Shown here in pieces: positions 18,489-25,642 of a stretch of 64,000 nucleotides of DNA (positions within the stretch are counted from its first letter, which is position 1; each line of letters begins with the position of its first letter). The stretch is from Arthrobacter sp. B1I2 (GTDB lineage: Bacteria > Actinomycetota > Actinomycetes > Actinomycetales > Micrococcaceae): positions 2,604,001-2,668,000 of the forward strand of contig NZ_JAUSYC010000001.1 of assembly GCF_030816485.1 (NCBI RefSeq), in the 5' to 3' direction. The notes below the pieces were generated by a model. It ran no database searches, was not told where the DNA came from, and saw nothing but the letters and a program-made list of their open reading frames with translations. The position numbers and the translations under genes are program-made.

Positions 18489-18959
18489 CTACTCGAAACC
18501 GGCGCGGGTTGCGTCGTCCAGCGGGGTTTGCCACAGAAGCGGTGCGTTCACTGTGAAGCGCCTCCCCGTTACCGACTCCGGCGTGATGCGGATGAAGTGC
18601 TCCTGCCCCACGCCCTGCCAGGGAAACAACGCCCGCCGGATGTCATCCAGGTCAGGGCCGGTGGGCATCGTCTCAGCGGCCCTGCCCTTCACCACGACGC
18701 TCCACGCGAGGCCAAACTGGGAGCTGACCGCATCTGCTTCGAGGGCCACAGTGGCCTCCGACTGGAGGGCCTGGTGCTTGGTGCCGCCGCCGGTACGGAA
18801 AACCAGCGTGCGGCCGTCCACCTTGTAGTTGACCGGAAAGACATCCGGATGGCCCTCGGCGGTGACAGCCAGGCGCCCCACCCCGGTTTGGGAGAGAAGC
18901 GTCCAGCACTCGTCCGCGTCAAGGATTTCCGGCACAGGCACGTTTGTGTTGTCAGTCAT
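18489..18959 (-). CDS. Pyridoxamine 5'-phosphate oxidase-like flavin-binding protein (copy 2)
   Basis: The 156-aa protein is collinear with copy 1: [47 protein letters not shown], and [12 protein letters not shown] at the end. ATG at 18959 gives the same N-terminal length as its paralogues; the frame runs on to 19130 but the extension is unlike them. TACGCT ends 7 nt before the ATG and no Shine-Dalgarno is present, so the mRNA is probably leaderless. It leads a two-gene unit with the alcohol dehydrogenase. The substrate is unknown. Confidence 0.87.
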   Translation of the reverse strand: MTDNTNVPVPEILDADECWTLLSQTGVGRLAVTAEGHPDVFPVNYKVDGRTLVFRTGGGTKHQALQSEATVALEADAVSSQFGLAWSVVVKGRAAETMPTGPDLDDIRRALFPWQGVGQEHFIRITPESVTGRRFTVNAPLLWQTPLDDATRAGFE

Positions 18960-18966
18960 AGGGCAC

Positions 18967-18972
18967 AGCGTA
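18967..18972 (-). promoter_or_regulatory. -10 element of PNPOx copy 2, predicted leaderless
   Basis: TACGCT on the minus strand is followed by 7 nt and the ATG at 18959. Confidence 0.45.
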
Positions 18973-18995
18973 GGCAACTCTTCCGCCTGCCGTAA

Positions 18996-19009
18996 GGGCA
19001 TAAAGGCCC
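18996..19009 (-). promoter_or_regulatory. DosR/DevR-like box for the PNPOx-ADH unit
   Basis: On the minus strand it reads GGGCCTTTATGCCC, 11 of 14 identical to the box at 12640-12653 in the same orientation. Its centre lies about 43 bp before the predicted leaderless start at 18959. It matches 7 of 8 fixed positions of GGGNC-N4-GNCCC. Confidence 0.5.
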
Positions 19010-19021
19010 GGCGTGAAAGGG

Positions 19022-19035
19022 AGGACCTATGGCCC
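19022..19035 (+). promoter_or_regulatory. DosR/DevR-like box for the membrane protein-ADH unit
   Basis: AGGACCTATGGCCC matches 7 of 8 fixed positions and closely resembles the mycobacterial DosR consensus. A -10-like GAGGCT at 19059-19064 would put transcription start near 19071, 42.5 bp from the box centre, leaving a 37-nt leader with a ribosome binding site. Confidence 0.5.
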
Positions 19036-19107
19036 TTGGGACCGGACTGGCCGAATGGGAGGCTGTGTGGACACCCGGGAACCCTGATCTTCCTGCGAAA
19101 GGTGGCC

Positions 19108-20001
19108 ATGCTGACGCATCTGTTCCTCAACCGCCTGCTGTGGGCTGTTGCCGGACTGCTGGCGCTGGCCGCTGCGGTGACCGGAGTCTGGCGGCCGGAG
19201 ATCTACGAGTGGGTGGTCGCCAGGGAACTGATCCCCGGTGCTTACTCCCAGGACCTGCTTTCGGCGGCGGCCGGGCTCGCGTTGCTGTATCTGTCGTATG
19301 CTGCCAGGCCGCACCGGACAAAGTACCAGATCGTGGCCGTGGGGCTCCTTGGCTACCTGTTTTACGCATATGGGATCTACGTGATTGAGCGGACCTACAA
19401 CGGCTTGTACCTGCTCTACATGGCAGTCTTCGCCCTGTCATTTTGGGCGATGGTCACGGCCGGGGCCACCATGGACCGCGGCAACCCATCCGTATCCCTT
19501 TCCCGCGCGCTGAGGATCACGTCGGCGTCCGGGGCCATGCTTCAGCCGCTGATCTTCTACCCACTCTGGATCGGCATGCTCCTGCCCTTGATGCGCAGCG
19601 GTGAGCAAATCGATTCCCTCTACTCCATCTTCATCCTGGACCTTTGCTTCATCATGCCCGGATTCCTGATCCTGTCCTTCCTGACGTTCCGGAACCACCG
19701 CACGGGGCTGCTGCTCCTGCCGGCGCTCTATGTCCTGGGCTTCACCCTCATCTTCTCCCTGGCGGTGGGTGAACTGGTCAAACCCCTGTTCCGTGCAGCT
19801 CCCAGCCTGGCCGCCCTGCTGCCGGCACTTGGGCTCTCGGGGCTTTTCCTCGTGCTTGGAGTACTGCACCTGGCCCGGCTTCGGCCGTCGGGACCACCAC
19901 TTGAAGGCCCAACCGTCCCGCAGCCCGTGGATCCTCAGCGGGCCAGCGCGCAGTCACCGCCAGCGGCCGGGCAAACAACTCAAAGCCGGCCCCCACAGTA
20001 A
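19108..20001 (+). CDS. Eight-helix membrane protein of unknown function
   Basis: The 297-aa protein has about eight hydrophobic segments (near residues 8-28, 46-63, 75-95, 100-120, 140-160, 170-190, 195-217 and 228-250) and a polar Pro/Gln-rich C-terminal tail. I do not recognise the family. ATG 19108 has AAAGGTGG upstream; the frame runs back to 18829 but that part overlaps the divergent gene. It ends 10 nt before the second alcohol dehydrogenase and shares a predicted box-driven promoter with it, so it may serve the same growth condition, for example in solute or redox transport. That is inference. Confidence 0.8.
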   Translation: MLTHLFLNRLLWAVAGLLALAAAVTGVWRPEIYEWVVARELIPGAYSQDLLSAAAGLALLYLSYAARPHRTKYQIVAVGLLGYLFYAYGIYVIERTYNGLYLLYMAVFALSFWAMVTAGATMDRGNPSVSLSRALRITSASGAMLQPLIFYPLWIGMLLPLMRSGEQIDSLYSIFILDLCFIMPGFLILSFLTFRNHRTGLLLLPALYVLGFTLIFSLAVGELVKPLFRAAPSLAALLPALGLSGLFLVLGVLHLARLRPSGPPLEGPTVPQPVDPQRASAQSPPAAGQTTQSRPPQ

Positions 20002-20011
20002 GGAAAACACC

Positions 20012-21085
20012 GTGAAAGCTCTCGTCTACGGCGGACCCGGCGACAAGTCATGGATGGATGTTCCAGACCCGCGGATCCAGCAACCCGGCGACGCCATCGT
20101 CAGAGTTGAAACCACCACGATCTGCGGTACGGACCTGCATATCCTCAAAGGTGACGTGCCCGCCGTCGAAAAAGGCCGGATCCTGGGCCACGAAGGGGTG
20201 GGAACCATCGTGGAGACGGGTCCTTCCGTGACGGGCCTGAAGGTGAACGACCGCGTCATCATCTCGTGCATCAAATCCTGCGGCCGTTGTGCCAACTGCA
20301 AGACGGGCCTCTATTCACACTGCCTCGGGGACGAGGGCCAAGAGGGTACTGGGTGGATCTTCGGCCACCTGATCGACGGGACCCAGGCAGAATACGTCCG
20401 TGTTCCCTATGCCGATAACTCACTGCACCTGTTGCCCGGGGGAGTCAGCGACGAACAGGCCGTCATGCTGTCGGACATCCTTCCCACCGGATTCGAAATC
20501 GGGGTCCAGTACGGCCGCGTCAAGCCCGGCGACAGCGTGGCGGTGGTAGGTGCCGGTCCGGTGGGCCTGGCGGCAATCGCTACTGCCGGACTGTACGGCG
20601 CGGCTACGGTGATAGCCATCGACCTCGATGCCAACCGCCTTGAAAAAGCGAAGGAATTCGGTGCCACGGACACCGTCCTTTCCAGCAGTGGCGACTGGAA
20701 GGACCAGGTCATGCAGCTCACCGGCGGGCACGGCGTGGACGTGGCCATCGAAGCTGTGGGCATCCCGGCAACGTTCGCAATGTGCACGGACATTGTGCGG
20801 CCCGGCGGCTCGGTGGCGAACGTGGGAGTGCACGGAAAACCGGTGGAACTGCACCTGGAAAACCTTTGGATCCAAAACATCAACATCAGCATGGGGCTGG
20901 TGAATACCAACACGACACCCATGCTGCTCAAGCTGGTGGCGCAGGGAAAGATCAGGGCGGAAAAATTCGCCACGCACCATTTTGGTTTCGACCAGTTCCT
21001 CGACGCCTATGACACCTTCTCCCGGGCTGCCGAAACCAAGGCGCTCAAAGTGATCCTCAAGGCCCAGGCAAGCCGGCCTGCCTGA
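20012..21085 (+). CDS. Zinc-dependent alcohol dehydrogenase
   Basis: The 357-aa medium-chain dehydrogenase has ICGTDLHILKGD and GHEGVG (catalytic zinc), CGRCANCKTGLYSHC (structural zinc), and the NAD-binding VAVVGAGPVGLAAIATAGL. Its long insert GTGWIFGHLIDGTQAEYVRVP resembles the class that acts on ethanol, butanediol or isopropanol; I cannot fix the substrate. GTG 20012 has AAGGAAA upstream and lies 10 nt after the membrane protein gene. With the enzyme at 17440 it makes a pair of dehydrogenases of the same type in divergent units. Confidence 0.92.
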   Translation: MKALVYGGPGDKSWMDVPDPRIQQPGDAIVRVETTTICGTDLHILKGDVPAVEKGRILGHEGVGTIVETGPSVTGLKVNDRVIISCIKSCGRCANCKTGLYSHCLGDEGQEGTGWIFGHLIDGTQAEYVRVPYADNSLHLLPGGVSDEQAVMLSDILPTGFEIGVQYGRVKPGDSVAVVGAGPVGLAAIATAGLYGAATVIAIDLDANRLEKAKEFGATDTVLSSSGDWKDQVMQLTGGHGVDVAIEAVGIPATFAMCTDIVRPGGSVANVGVHGKPVELHLENLWIQNINISMGLVNTNTTPMLLKLVAQGKIRAEKFATHHFGFDQFLDAYDTFSRAAETKALKVILKAQASRPA

Positions 21086-21093
21086 AGGACGGG

Positions 21094-21555
21094 CTACAGC
21101 CAGTCGGCGGAGAAATCGACCGGCGGCCACCAGCGCGTGCGCGACCTGACCGCGAACCGGCGGCCAGTGATATCAGTGGGGGTAATGGCCACCAGATGGT
21201 CCTTGATCCCCGGCTGCCACGGTTCCCGGTCGGCGTCGTCCGGGACGTGCATGCTGGTTTCATCGAACGGCTGCGGCCTGCCCTTGGCAACAACGCTCCA
21301 GACCTCCGTGGCGTAAGGGTTGAGTCCGTCCACTTCCAGCGCGGCGACTGCACCGCTGAGCAGGGCACGAAGCTTGGTTCCCGGCGCCGTGCGGAACACC
21401 AGGGTTTCTCCGGCAACGGAAAAATTCACCGGAAAAATCTCGGGTACATCACCGTTGATGACCGCCAGCCGGCCGATATAAGAGGACCGAAGGTACCGCC
21501 AGCACTCATCAGCGCCCAGTATTTCTGTTTGAGACCCTGCCGGGGATTCGGTCAT
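21094..21555 (-). CDS. Pyridoxamine 5'-phosphate oxidase-like flavin-binding protein (copy 3)
   Basis: The 153-aa protein follows the same plan as copies 1 and 2: ILGADECWRYL, IGRLAVINGDVPEIFPVNF, LVFRTAPGTKL and ITGRRFAVRS. It is tail to tail with the alcohol dehydrogenase, 8 nt away, and divergent from a PDZ protease. TAGGAT lies 6 nt before the ATG, so a leaderless transcript is likely. Only a poor match to the DosR-like box (5 or 6 of 8 fixed positions) is seen at about 21595-21608. Confidence 0.85.
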   Translation of the reverse strand: MTESPAGSQTEILGADECWRYLRSSYIGRLAVINGDVPEIFPVNFSVAGETLVFRTAPGTKLRALLSGAVAALEVDGLNPYATEVWSVVAKGRPQPFDETSMHVPDDADREPWQPGIKDHLVAITPTDITGRRFAVRSRTRWWPPVDFSADWL

Positions 21556-21561
21556 GCTCCG

Positions 21562-21567
21562 ATCCTA
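21562..21567 (-). promoter_or_regulatory. -10 element of PNPOx copy 3, predicted leaderless
   Basis: TAGGAT on the minus strand is followed by exactly 6 nt and the ATG at 21555. Confidence 0.45.
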
Positions 21568-21751
21568 GGGCCTGGACGGCAGCCGCGCACGGGTGGGGAA
21601 GGGGCCGCGCCAGCAGGGCGGGCCGCAATTGCTGCGTTCACCCACGGCGTAGCGGCAGCGGGACTTGAATCTGGCCGTCCGTCGTTGTTTCCCGTAAGGA
21701 CCCGGAAGGGCCACGGCACTGCCGGGAACGGCATGAACCTGGAGGTGCGCC

Positions 21752-22735
21752 ATGGAGCAGGCGCGGGAATTCACACCACCGGAGGACGACGACGTCCTGG
21801 ACTCATATTCGCAGACCGTGATGCGGGTGGCGGCGGCCGTCACACCCCACGTGGCGGCCATCGAAATGAGCGCCAACCGCCGCAACGGAAGGGTCAGGGT
21901 GGGCGCCGGTTCGGCGGTGCTCTTCACCGAGGACGGATATCTGCTCACCAACTCCCACGTGGTGGCCGGAACGCAGAAAGGGCACGCGGTCTTCGGGGAC
22001 GGGAGCCGGATGGAGCTTGAACTGGTGGGAACGGACCCGCTGTCCGATCTTGCAGTGGTCCACGGTTCGCGGCCCAAGGTCCCGCCCGCGGAATTCGGCG
22101 CCGCAGAGACCCTGCGCGTGGGGCAGCTGGTGGTCGCGGTCGGCAACCCGCTGGGACTGGCCGGTTCAGTCACCGCTGGTGTGGTCAGCGGCCTGGGCCG
22201 GGCCATCCCGGTCTGGTCCGGCGGCAACAGGCGGGTCATCGAGGACGTCATCCAGACAGACGCGGCCCTGAACCCCGGAAATTCCGGTGGAGCGCTCGCG
22301 GACACCCGCGCCAGGATCGTCGGCATCAACACCGCTGTAGCCGGTGCCGGCCTGGGGCTGGCCATACCGATCAACGCCACCACCCGCAGGATCATCTCCG
22401 CGCTGCTATCGGACGGGAGGGTGCGCCGCGCCTACCTGGGCCTTGTCAGCACCCCGATCCAGCTCAGCCCCAGCGCCCTGATCCGCAGCGGGCTGCGCGA
22501 AGGGCTCCGCGTGGTGGAGGTGCTGCCCGGTTCACCGGCCGGCAAGGCAGGCCTGTCGGCGGGCGACATCATAATCACAGCCGGAGGCCGCCCCGTCAGC
22601 AACGCCGAGAGCCTGCAGCGGCTCCTGTTTTCCGACGCCATCGGCGAGCCGCTCGATGTTGCCGTCCTGCGCGATGGCACCGAACTGCACCTCATCGCCG
22701 TCCCGGAGGAAATGACGGGCAACGGCGCGGCATGA
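21752..22735 (+). CDS. HtrA/DegP-like trypsin-fold protease with PDZ domain, no export signal
   Basis: The 327-aa protein has the catalytic triad in TNSHVV (His, about 68), SDLAVV (Asp, about 100) and NPGNSGGAL (Ser, about 177), then one PDZ domain (about 235-320, starting near RRAYLGLV). Most actinobacterial HtrA proteins are anchored by an N-terminal helix; this one starts with acidic polar residues (EFTPPEDDDVLD) and has no hydrophobic segment, so it may act in the cytoplasm. GGAGGTG lies 6 nt before ATG 21752. It closes the accessory region and may be a stress protease. Confidence 0.9.
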   Translation: MEQAREFTPPEDDDVLDSYSQTVMRVAAAVTPHVAAIEMSANRRNGRVRVGAGSAVLFTEDGYLLTNSHVVAGTQKGHAVFGDGSRMELELVGTDPLSDLAVVHGSRPKVPPAEFGAAETLRVGQLVVAVGNPLGLAGSVTAGVVSGLGRAIPVWSGGNRRVIEDVIQTDAALNPGNSGGALADTRARIVGINTAVAGAGLGLAIPINATTRRIISALLSDGRVRRAYLGLVSTPIQLSPSALIRSGLREGLRVVEVLPGSPAGKAGLSAGDIIITAGGRPVSNAESLQRLLFSDAIGEPLDVAVLRDGTELHLIAVPEEMTGNGAA

Positions 22736-22796
22736 TGCGCGACGGCGGCCCGAACTGGGTGCCGCACACCTCGCCGCCGGGTCCTTCGACTGGGGG

Positions 22797-23174
22797 CTAA
22801 GGGCTGACCGACGGCGCTTCCACGTCCGCGATGCCCACGAAACGCGTCCCCACGCCGTCGTACTCACTCCGGACGCAGCCCGGGCGCACGGCAGGAACGT
22901 CGGAAGGCGCATGGTGGCTGCACACCACATAGGTGAAGTCCGGCCACCACTTCTTGGGGCGGGCCGCTTCCTCATAACCGCAGACGGCGCATTCCAGGTG
23001 AACCCACACGGGCCGCTTGCCCGTCCGGTTGGCACGCGACTGGACCAGCCAGGGCGGAGGATTGTCCAGGATGCCGCGGAGCTCGGCCTCCGTCATCCAC
23101 TTGGGCAGGCCGTGGCGCTGAGCCATTTCCAGGGGAACATCAAGGGTTATTGCGGCGTCGCGTCTGCTGATCAT
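22797..23174 (-). CDS. Conserved hypothetical protein with Cys/His pairs
   Basis: The 125-aa protein starts at ATG 23174; the open frame extends to 23282 with a tryptophan/arginine-rich part that is unlikely to be translated. It has C62-x2-C65 and C85-x-H87-H88, which could bind a zinc ion, and a tryptophan-rich middle (KKWWPDFTYVVC). No family is recognised. It is convergent with the PDZ protease and upstream of nothing on its strand. Confidence 0.6.
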   Translation of the reverse strand: MISRRDAAITLDVPLEMAQRHGLPKWMTEAELRGILDNPPPWLVQSRANRTGKRPVWVHLECAVCGYEEAARPKKWWPDFTYVVCSHHAPSDVPAVRPGCVRSEYDGVGTRFVGIADVEAPSVSP

Positions 23175-23238
23175 CACCTTCCACCATACGGGAGGCCGCC
23201 AAATCGCAGGCCGGGGGACATCAATGGAAACAGCGCAC

Positions 23239-23637
23239 TCAGGACGCCAGCGCAATGCCCGCGGCCGCCGCAGCAAAGCCAAGGCCCAGGTTGACTGCCA
23301 CGTTCAGGGCCGCGGCACCGAACCGTGCTTCGCTGAGCAACCGGACGGTGGCGGTGGTCCACGAACTGAAAGTGGTGAGGCCGCCGGCCAGCCCGGTGGC
23401 CAGTCCCACCTGCCATTCGGCGCCCAGCCCCAGTCCGGCGGTCAGGCCGTGTGCCAGGCCGATGATGAAGCAGCCTACGGCGTTGACCACCAGCGTGGCC
23501 CAGGGCCAGTGCAGCGCGCCACGGCCATCCGTCCGGACGCTGCGGATGCTGCTGTGGTGGGCGAACCAGCTGTCGATCCCAAACCGCAGCAGCGCGCCGG
23601 CCATGCCAAAGACCCCCACCAGGGCTGCCGTGATCAT
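23239..23637 (-). CDS. crcB: Fluoride channel CrcB/Fluc (second of pair)
   Basis: The 132-aa protein has four hydrophobic helices and the Fluc motifs: GALLRFG near residue 12, WATLVVNAVGCFIIG (pore Asn) and GLAGGLTTFSSWTTAT (Phe/Ser/Thr of the TTFS motif). Fluc proteins export fluoride as antiparallel dimers; paired genes usually give heterodimers. Its ATG overlaps the stop of the partner gene (ATGA), so the two are coupled. Confidence 0.92.
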   Translation of the reverse strand: MITAALVGVFGMAGALLRFGIDSWFAHHSSIRSVRTDGRGALHWPWATLVVNAVGCFIIGLAHGLTAGLGLGAEWQVGLATGLAGGLTTFSSWTTATVRLLSEARFGAAALNVAVNLGLGFAAAAAGIALAS

Positions 23638-24053
23638 CGCCGGACACGGTTCCGGGAGCTGAGCCGGTTTCGTGCGAGGAGCCTGCCGGACCGCCAGCCC
23701 AGGCCGGCGGCCGCGAGACCCAGGAGCAGCGACAGCCCCATGTACGTGAGCAATACGGGGTGCGCACCTGCACGTGCCAGCTGGTCGGAGGCGAAGATGA
23801 CTGCGGAAAAGGTGGTGAAGGAGCCCAGCAGGCCCGGCCCGAGCCCTGCGCGCAGCCAGAAAGCCGTATGCGGGCGGGCCATCCAGATGGTGGTCAGCGC
23901 AGCCAGCGCGAAACTGCCGCTGATGTTGATGCTCAGCGTGGCCCACGGCACCGAGTTGGGCCCGTCCGGGAATGCCAGCCCCAGCCCATACCGCAGCTCA
24001 CTGCCGAGCAGCCCGCCGACGGCAACAGCCAGCCACGCGCGGCCGTTGGGCAT
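23634..24053 (-). CDS. crcB: Fluoride channel CrcB/Fluc (first of pair)
   Basis: The 139-aa protein has GSELRYGLG, WATLSINISGSFALAAL and GLLGSFTTFSAVIFAS, the same Fluc motifs as its partner, then a strongly basic C-terminus (RSGRLLARNRLSSRNRVRR). ATG 24053 is chosen; a GTG at 24059 is also possible. It lies 7 nt after the DtxR-family regulator and overlaps the second channel gene by 4 bp. No fluoride riboswitch is seen before the pair. Confidence 0.92.
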   Translation of the reverse strand: MPNGRAWLAVAVGGLLGSELRYGLGLAFPDGPNSVPWATLSINISGSFALAALTTIWMARPHTAFWLRAGLGPGLLGSFTTFSAVIFASDQLARAGAHPVLLTYMGLSLLLGLAAAGLGWRSGRLLARNRLSSRNRVRR

Positions 24054-24060
24054 CGCCACG

Positions 24061-24774
24061 TCAGAGACCGTCCAGGACGCAGCCGGCATGCGGGGCGTCG
24101 GTGGAGACCCACAGCGCCGAAGCGATCTCATCGGCGAGGTCGTACTCGCGGACGCCGCCGGGACCACCGATCCGCACCACCAGGGCGCCGCCGAACGGAC
24201 GCCGGCCCACCACCTCAACTTCCGCATCGAGGTCGATGTCCTGGGCGGCGAGGTAGCGGAGCAGTTCAGGGTTGTCGTCGCTGATCCGGGTGATCCTGCC
24301 GGTATGTCCCTGGTCCAGTTCGGCGAGCAGGTGTGCGCGCGGCATCAGCACCTGGCCGTCCGCTGTGGGGATTGGATCCCCGTGCGGGTCACGCTTCGGG
24401 TTCCCGAGCTTGGCCGCGACGCGTTCGATGAACGTATCCGACACGGCGTGTTCAAGTTGTTCAGCCTCATCGTGGACTTCGTCCCAGCTGTAGCCGAGCC
24501 GCTGGACAAGGTAGGTCTCGATCAACCGGTGGCGCCGGACCATGGCCAGGGCCAGCCGCAAGCCGGCCTCGGTCAGCGTTACGGCGCTGTACGGCTTGTG
24601 GTCCACCAGGCCCTGGTCCTTGAGCTTGCGGACCATTTCCGAAACCGAGGAATTTGCCACGCCAAGCCGCTGCGCCAGCTGGGAGGACGTGATGGGTTTG
24701 TCCTGCCACTCAGTGAATGAATAGATGACCTTGACGTAATCCTCGATCGAGGAGGAGGGCGCGCCGGTCTTCAC
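24061..24774 (-). CDS. DtxR/MntR-family metal-dependent repressor
   Basis: The 237-aa protein has the three DtxR-family parts: an N-terminal winged helix (about residues 5-65, with SSQLAQRLGVANSSVSEMVRKL as recognition region), a dimerisation/metal domain (about 70-145, with RHRLIETYLVQRLGYSWDEVHDEAEQLEHAVSD), and a C-terminal SH3-like domain (about 155-237). Metal-binding His and Glu residues of helix 4 are present (EAEQLEHAVSD). Such regulators respond to Mn2+ or Fe2+. It starts with GTG 24774 and leads the unit that contains the two fluoride channels. Confidence 0.9.
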   Translation of the reverse strand: MKTGAPSSSIEDYVKVIYSFTEWQDKPITSSQLAQRLGVANSSVSEMVRKLKDQGLVDHKPYSAVTLTEAGLRLALAMVRRHRLIETYLVQRLGYSWDEVHDEAEQLEHAVSDTFIERVAAKLGNPKRDPHGDPIPTADGQVLMPRAHLLAELDQGHTGRITRISDDNPELLRYLAAQDIDLDAEVEVVGRRPFGGALVVRIGGPGGVREYDLADEIASALWVSTDAPHAGCVLDGL

Positions 24775-24820
24775 ACGGTCAAGCCTACCGGCTCGGCGGG
24801 GGCCGTACGGGATGCGCCGG

Positions 24821-25579
24821 TCATGCCTTGACGGCCCGCCACGACAGAGTGAGGTAGGGAAGGTCGAGTTCCTGGTGGGGGCTGTAGGCCAGGTGTTCGT
24901 GCAGGTACCAGTCCAGGTTGGCCAGGACCTTGGCCCGCGTCGCCTCGCCGGCCCGCAGGTAGTAGCTGCGTGACTTGGTGAGTTCCATCAGATCCGTGGT
25001 GCTGACTTTGTCCTCCCAGCGGGTGACGTGCCCTTCGAGCCCTTGGAATTCAGGTCCGACGACGGGTTTGTGGCCGGGCCGGTACACGTCACCTGCGTGC
25101 ATGATCCGGGAGAGGCGGTGCACCCAGGGCACGGAGGTGTCCAGCTGGTTCCAGACCAGGCCGAGGGTTCCGTACGGCCGCAGGACGCGGGCCAGTTCGG
25201 TGCTTGCGGCCGGGGCGTCGCACCAGTGCCACGCCTGGGCAACGGTGACGACGTCGAAGCCGGCATCGGGCAGGCCTGTCGCCTCGGCAGTCCCGGGCAC
25301 AGCCGTGGCAGCGGGGTAGTGTTCCTTGAGCTGGGTGAGCATGTCCGCGGAGGGGTCCACGGCCGTGACTGCCAGTCCCATGTCCAGCAACAACGCGGTG
25401 AATTTCCCGGTACCGGCGCCGGCGTCGAGGGCGTCATGGGCTCCGGCGGGCACCAGCCACCGGGCCGACTCTTCAGGGTAGCCGGGCCGGACGCGCTGGT
25501 AGTGCCTGCCGCCGTCCTGGAAGCTCTGTCCGAGCTCCCGGCGCCGCCCGTGATCGAGCTTGGGGCCACCCCGAACCAC
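24821..25579 (-). CDS. Class I SAM-dependent methyltransferase
   Basis: The 252-aa protein has motif I DALDAGAGTGKFTALLLD (SAM-binding glycine loop, about residues 50-67), VTAVDPSADML (acidic ribose contact) and a motif II/III region ending ELARVLRPYGTLGLVWNQ. This is the UbiE/SmtA-like methyltransferase type; the substrate is not evident. GTG 25579 has AAGGAGG 6 nt upstream. It follows the cysteine-desulfurase-like gene with a 63-nt gap on the same strand, so the riboswitch there may reach it. Confidence 0.85.
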   Translation of the reverse strand: MVRGGPKLDHGRRRELGQSFQDGGRHYQRVRPGYPEESARWLVPAGAHDALDAGAGTGKFTALLLDMGLAVTAVDPSADMLTQLKEHYPAATAVPGTAEATGLPDAGFDVVTVAQAWHWCDAPAASTELARVLRPYGTLGLVWNQLDTSVPWVHRLSRIMHAGDVYRPGHKPVVGPEFQGLEGHVTRWEDKVSTTDLMELTKSRSYYLRAGEATRAKVLANLDWYLHEHLAYSPHQELDLPYLTLSWRAVKA

Positions 25580-25642
25580 CCCTGGCCTCCTTCAGTCAAC
25601 GCCTTGCGGTACCTTCCGAATCTACCGCATCCGCTGGACTTC

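Noticed and set aside
21698..21713. DosR-like box before the PDZ protease (AGGACCCGGAAGGGCC)
   Set aside because: The arms are separated by two extra bases compared with the other boxes and no matching -10 is seen at the right distance.
23600..24850. Fluoride riboswitch before the crcB genes
   Set aside because: The channel genes follow the regulator by 7 nt and no aptamer-like sequence was found upstream of the regulator.
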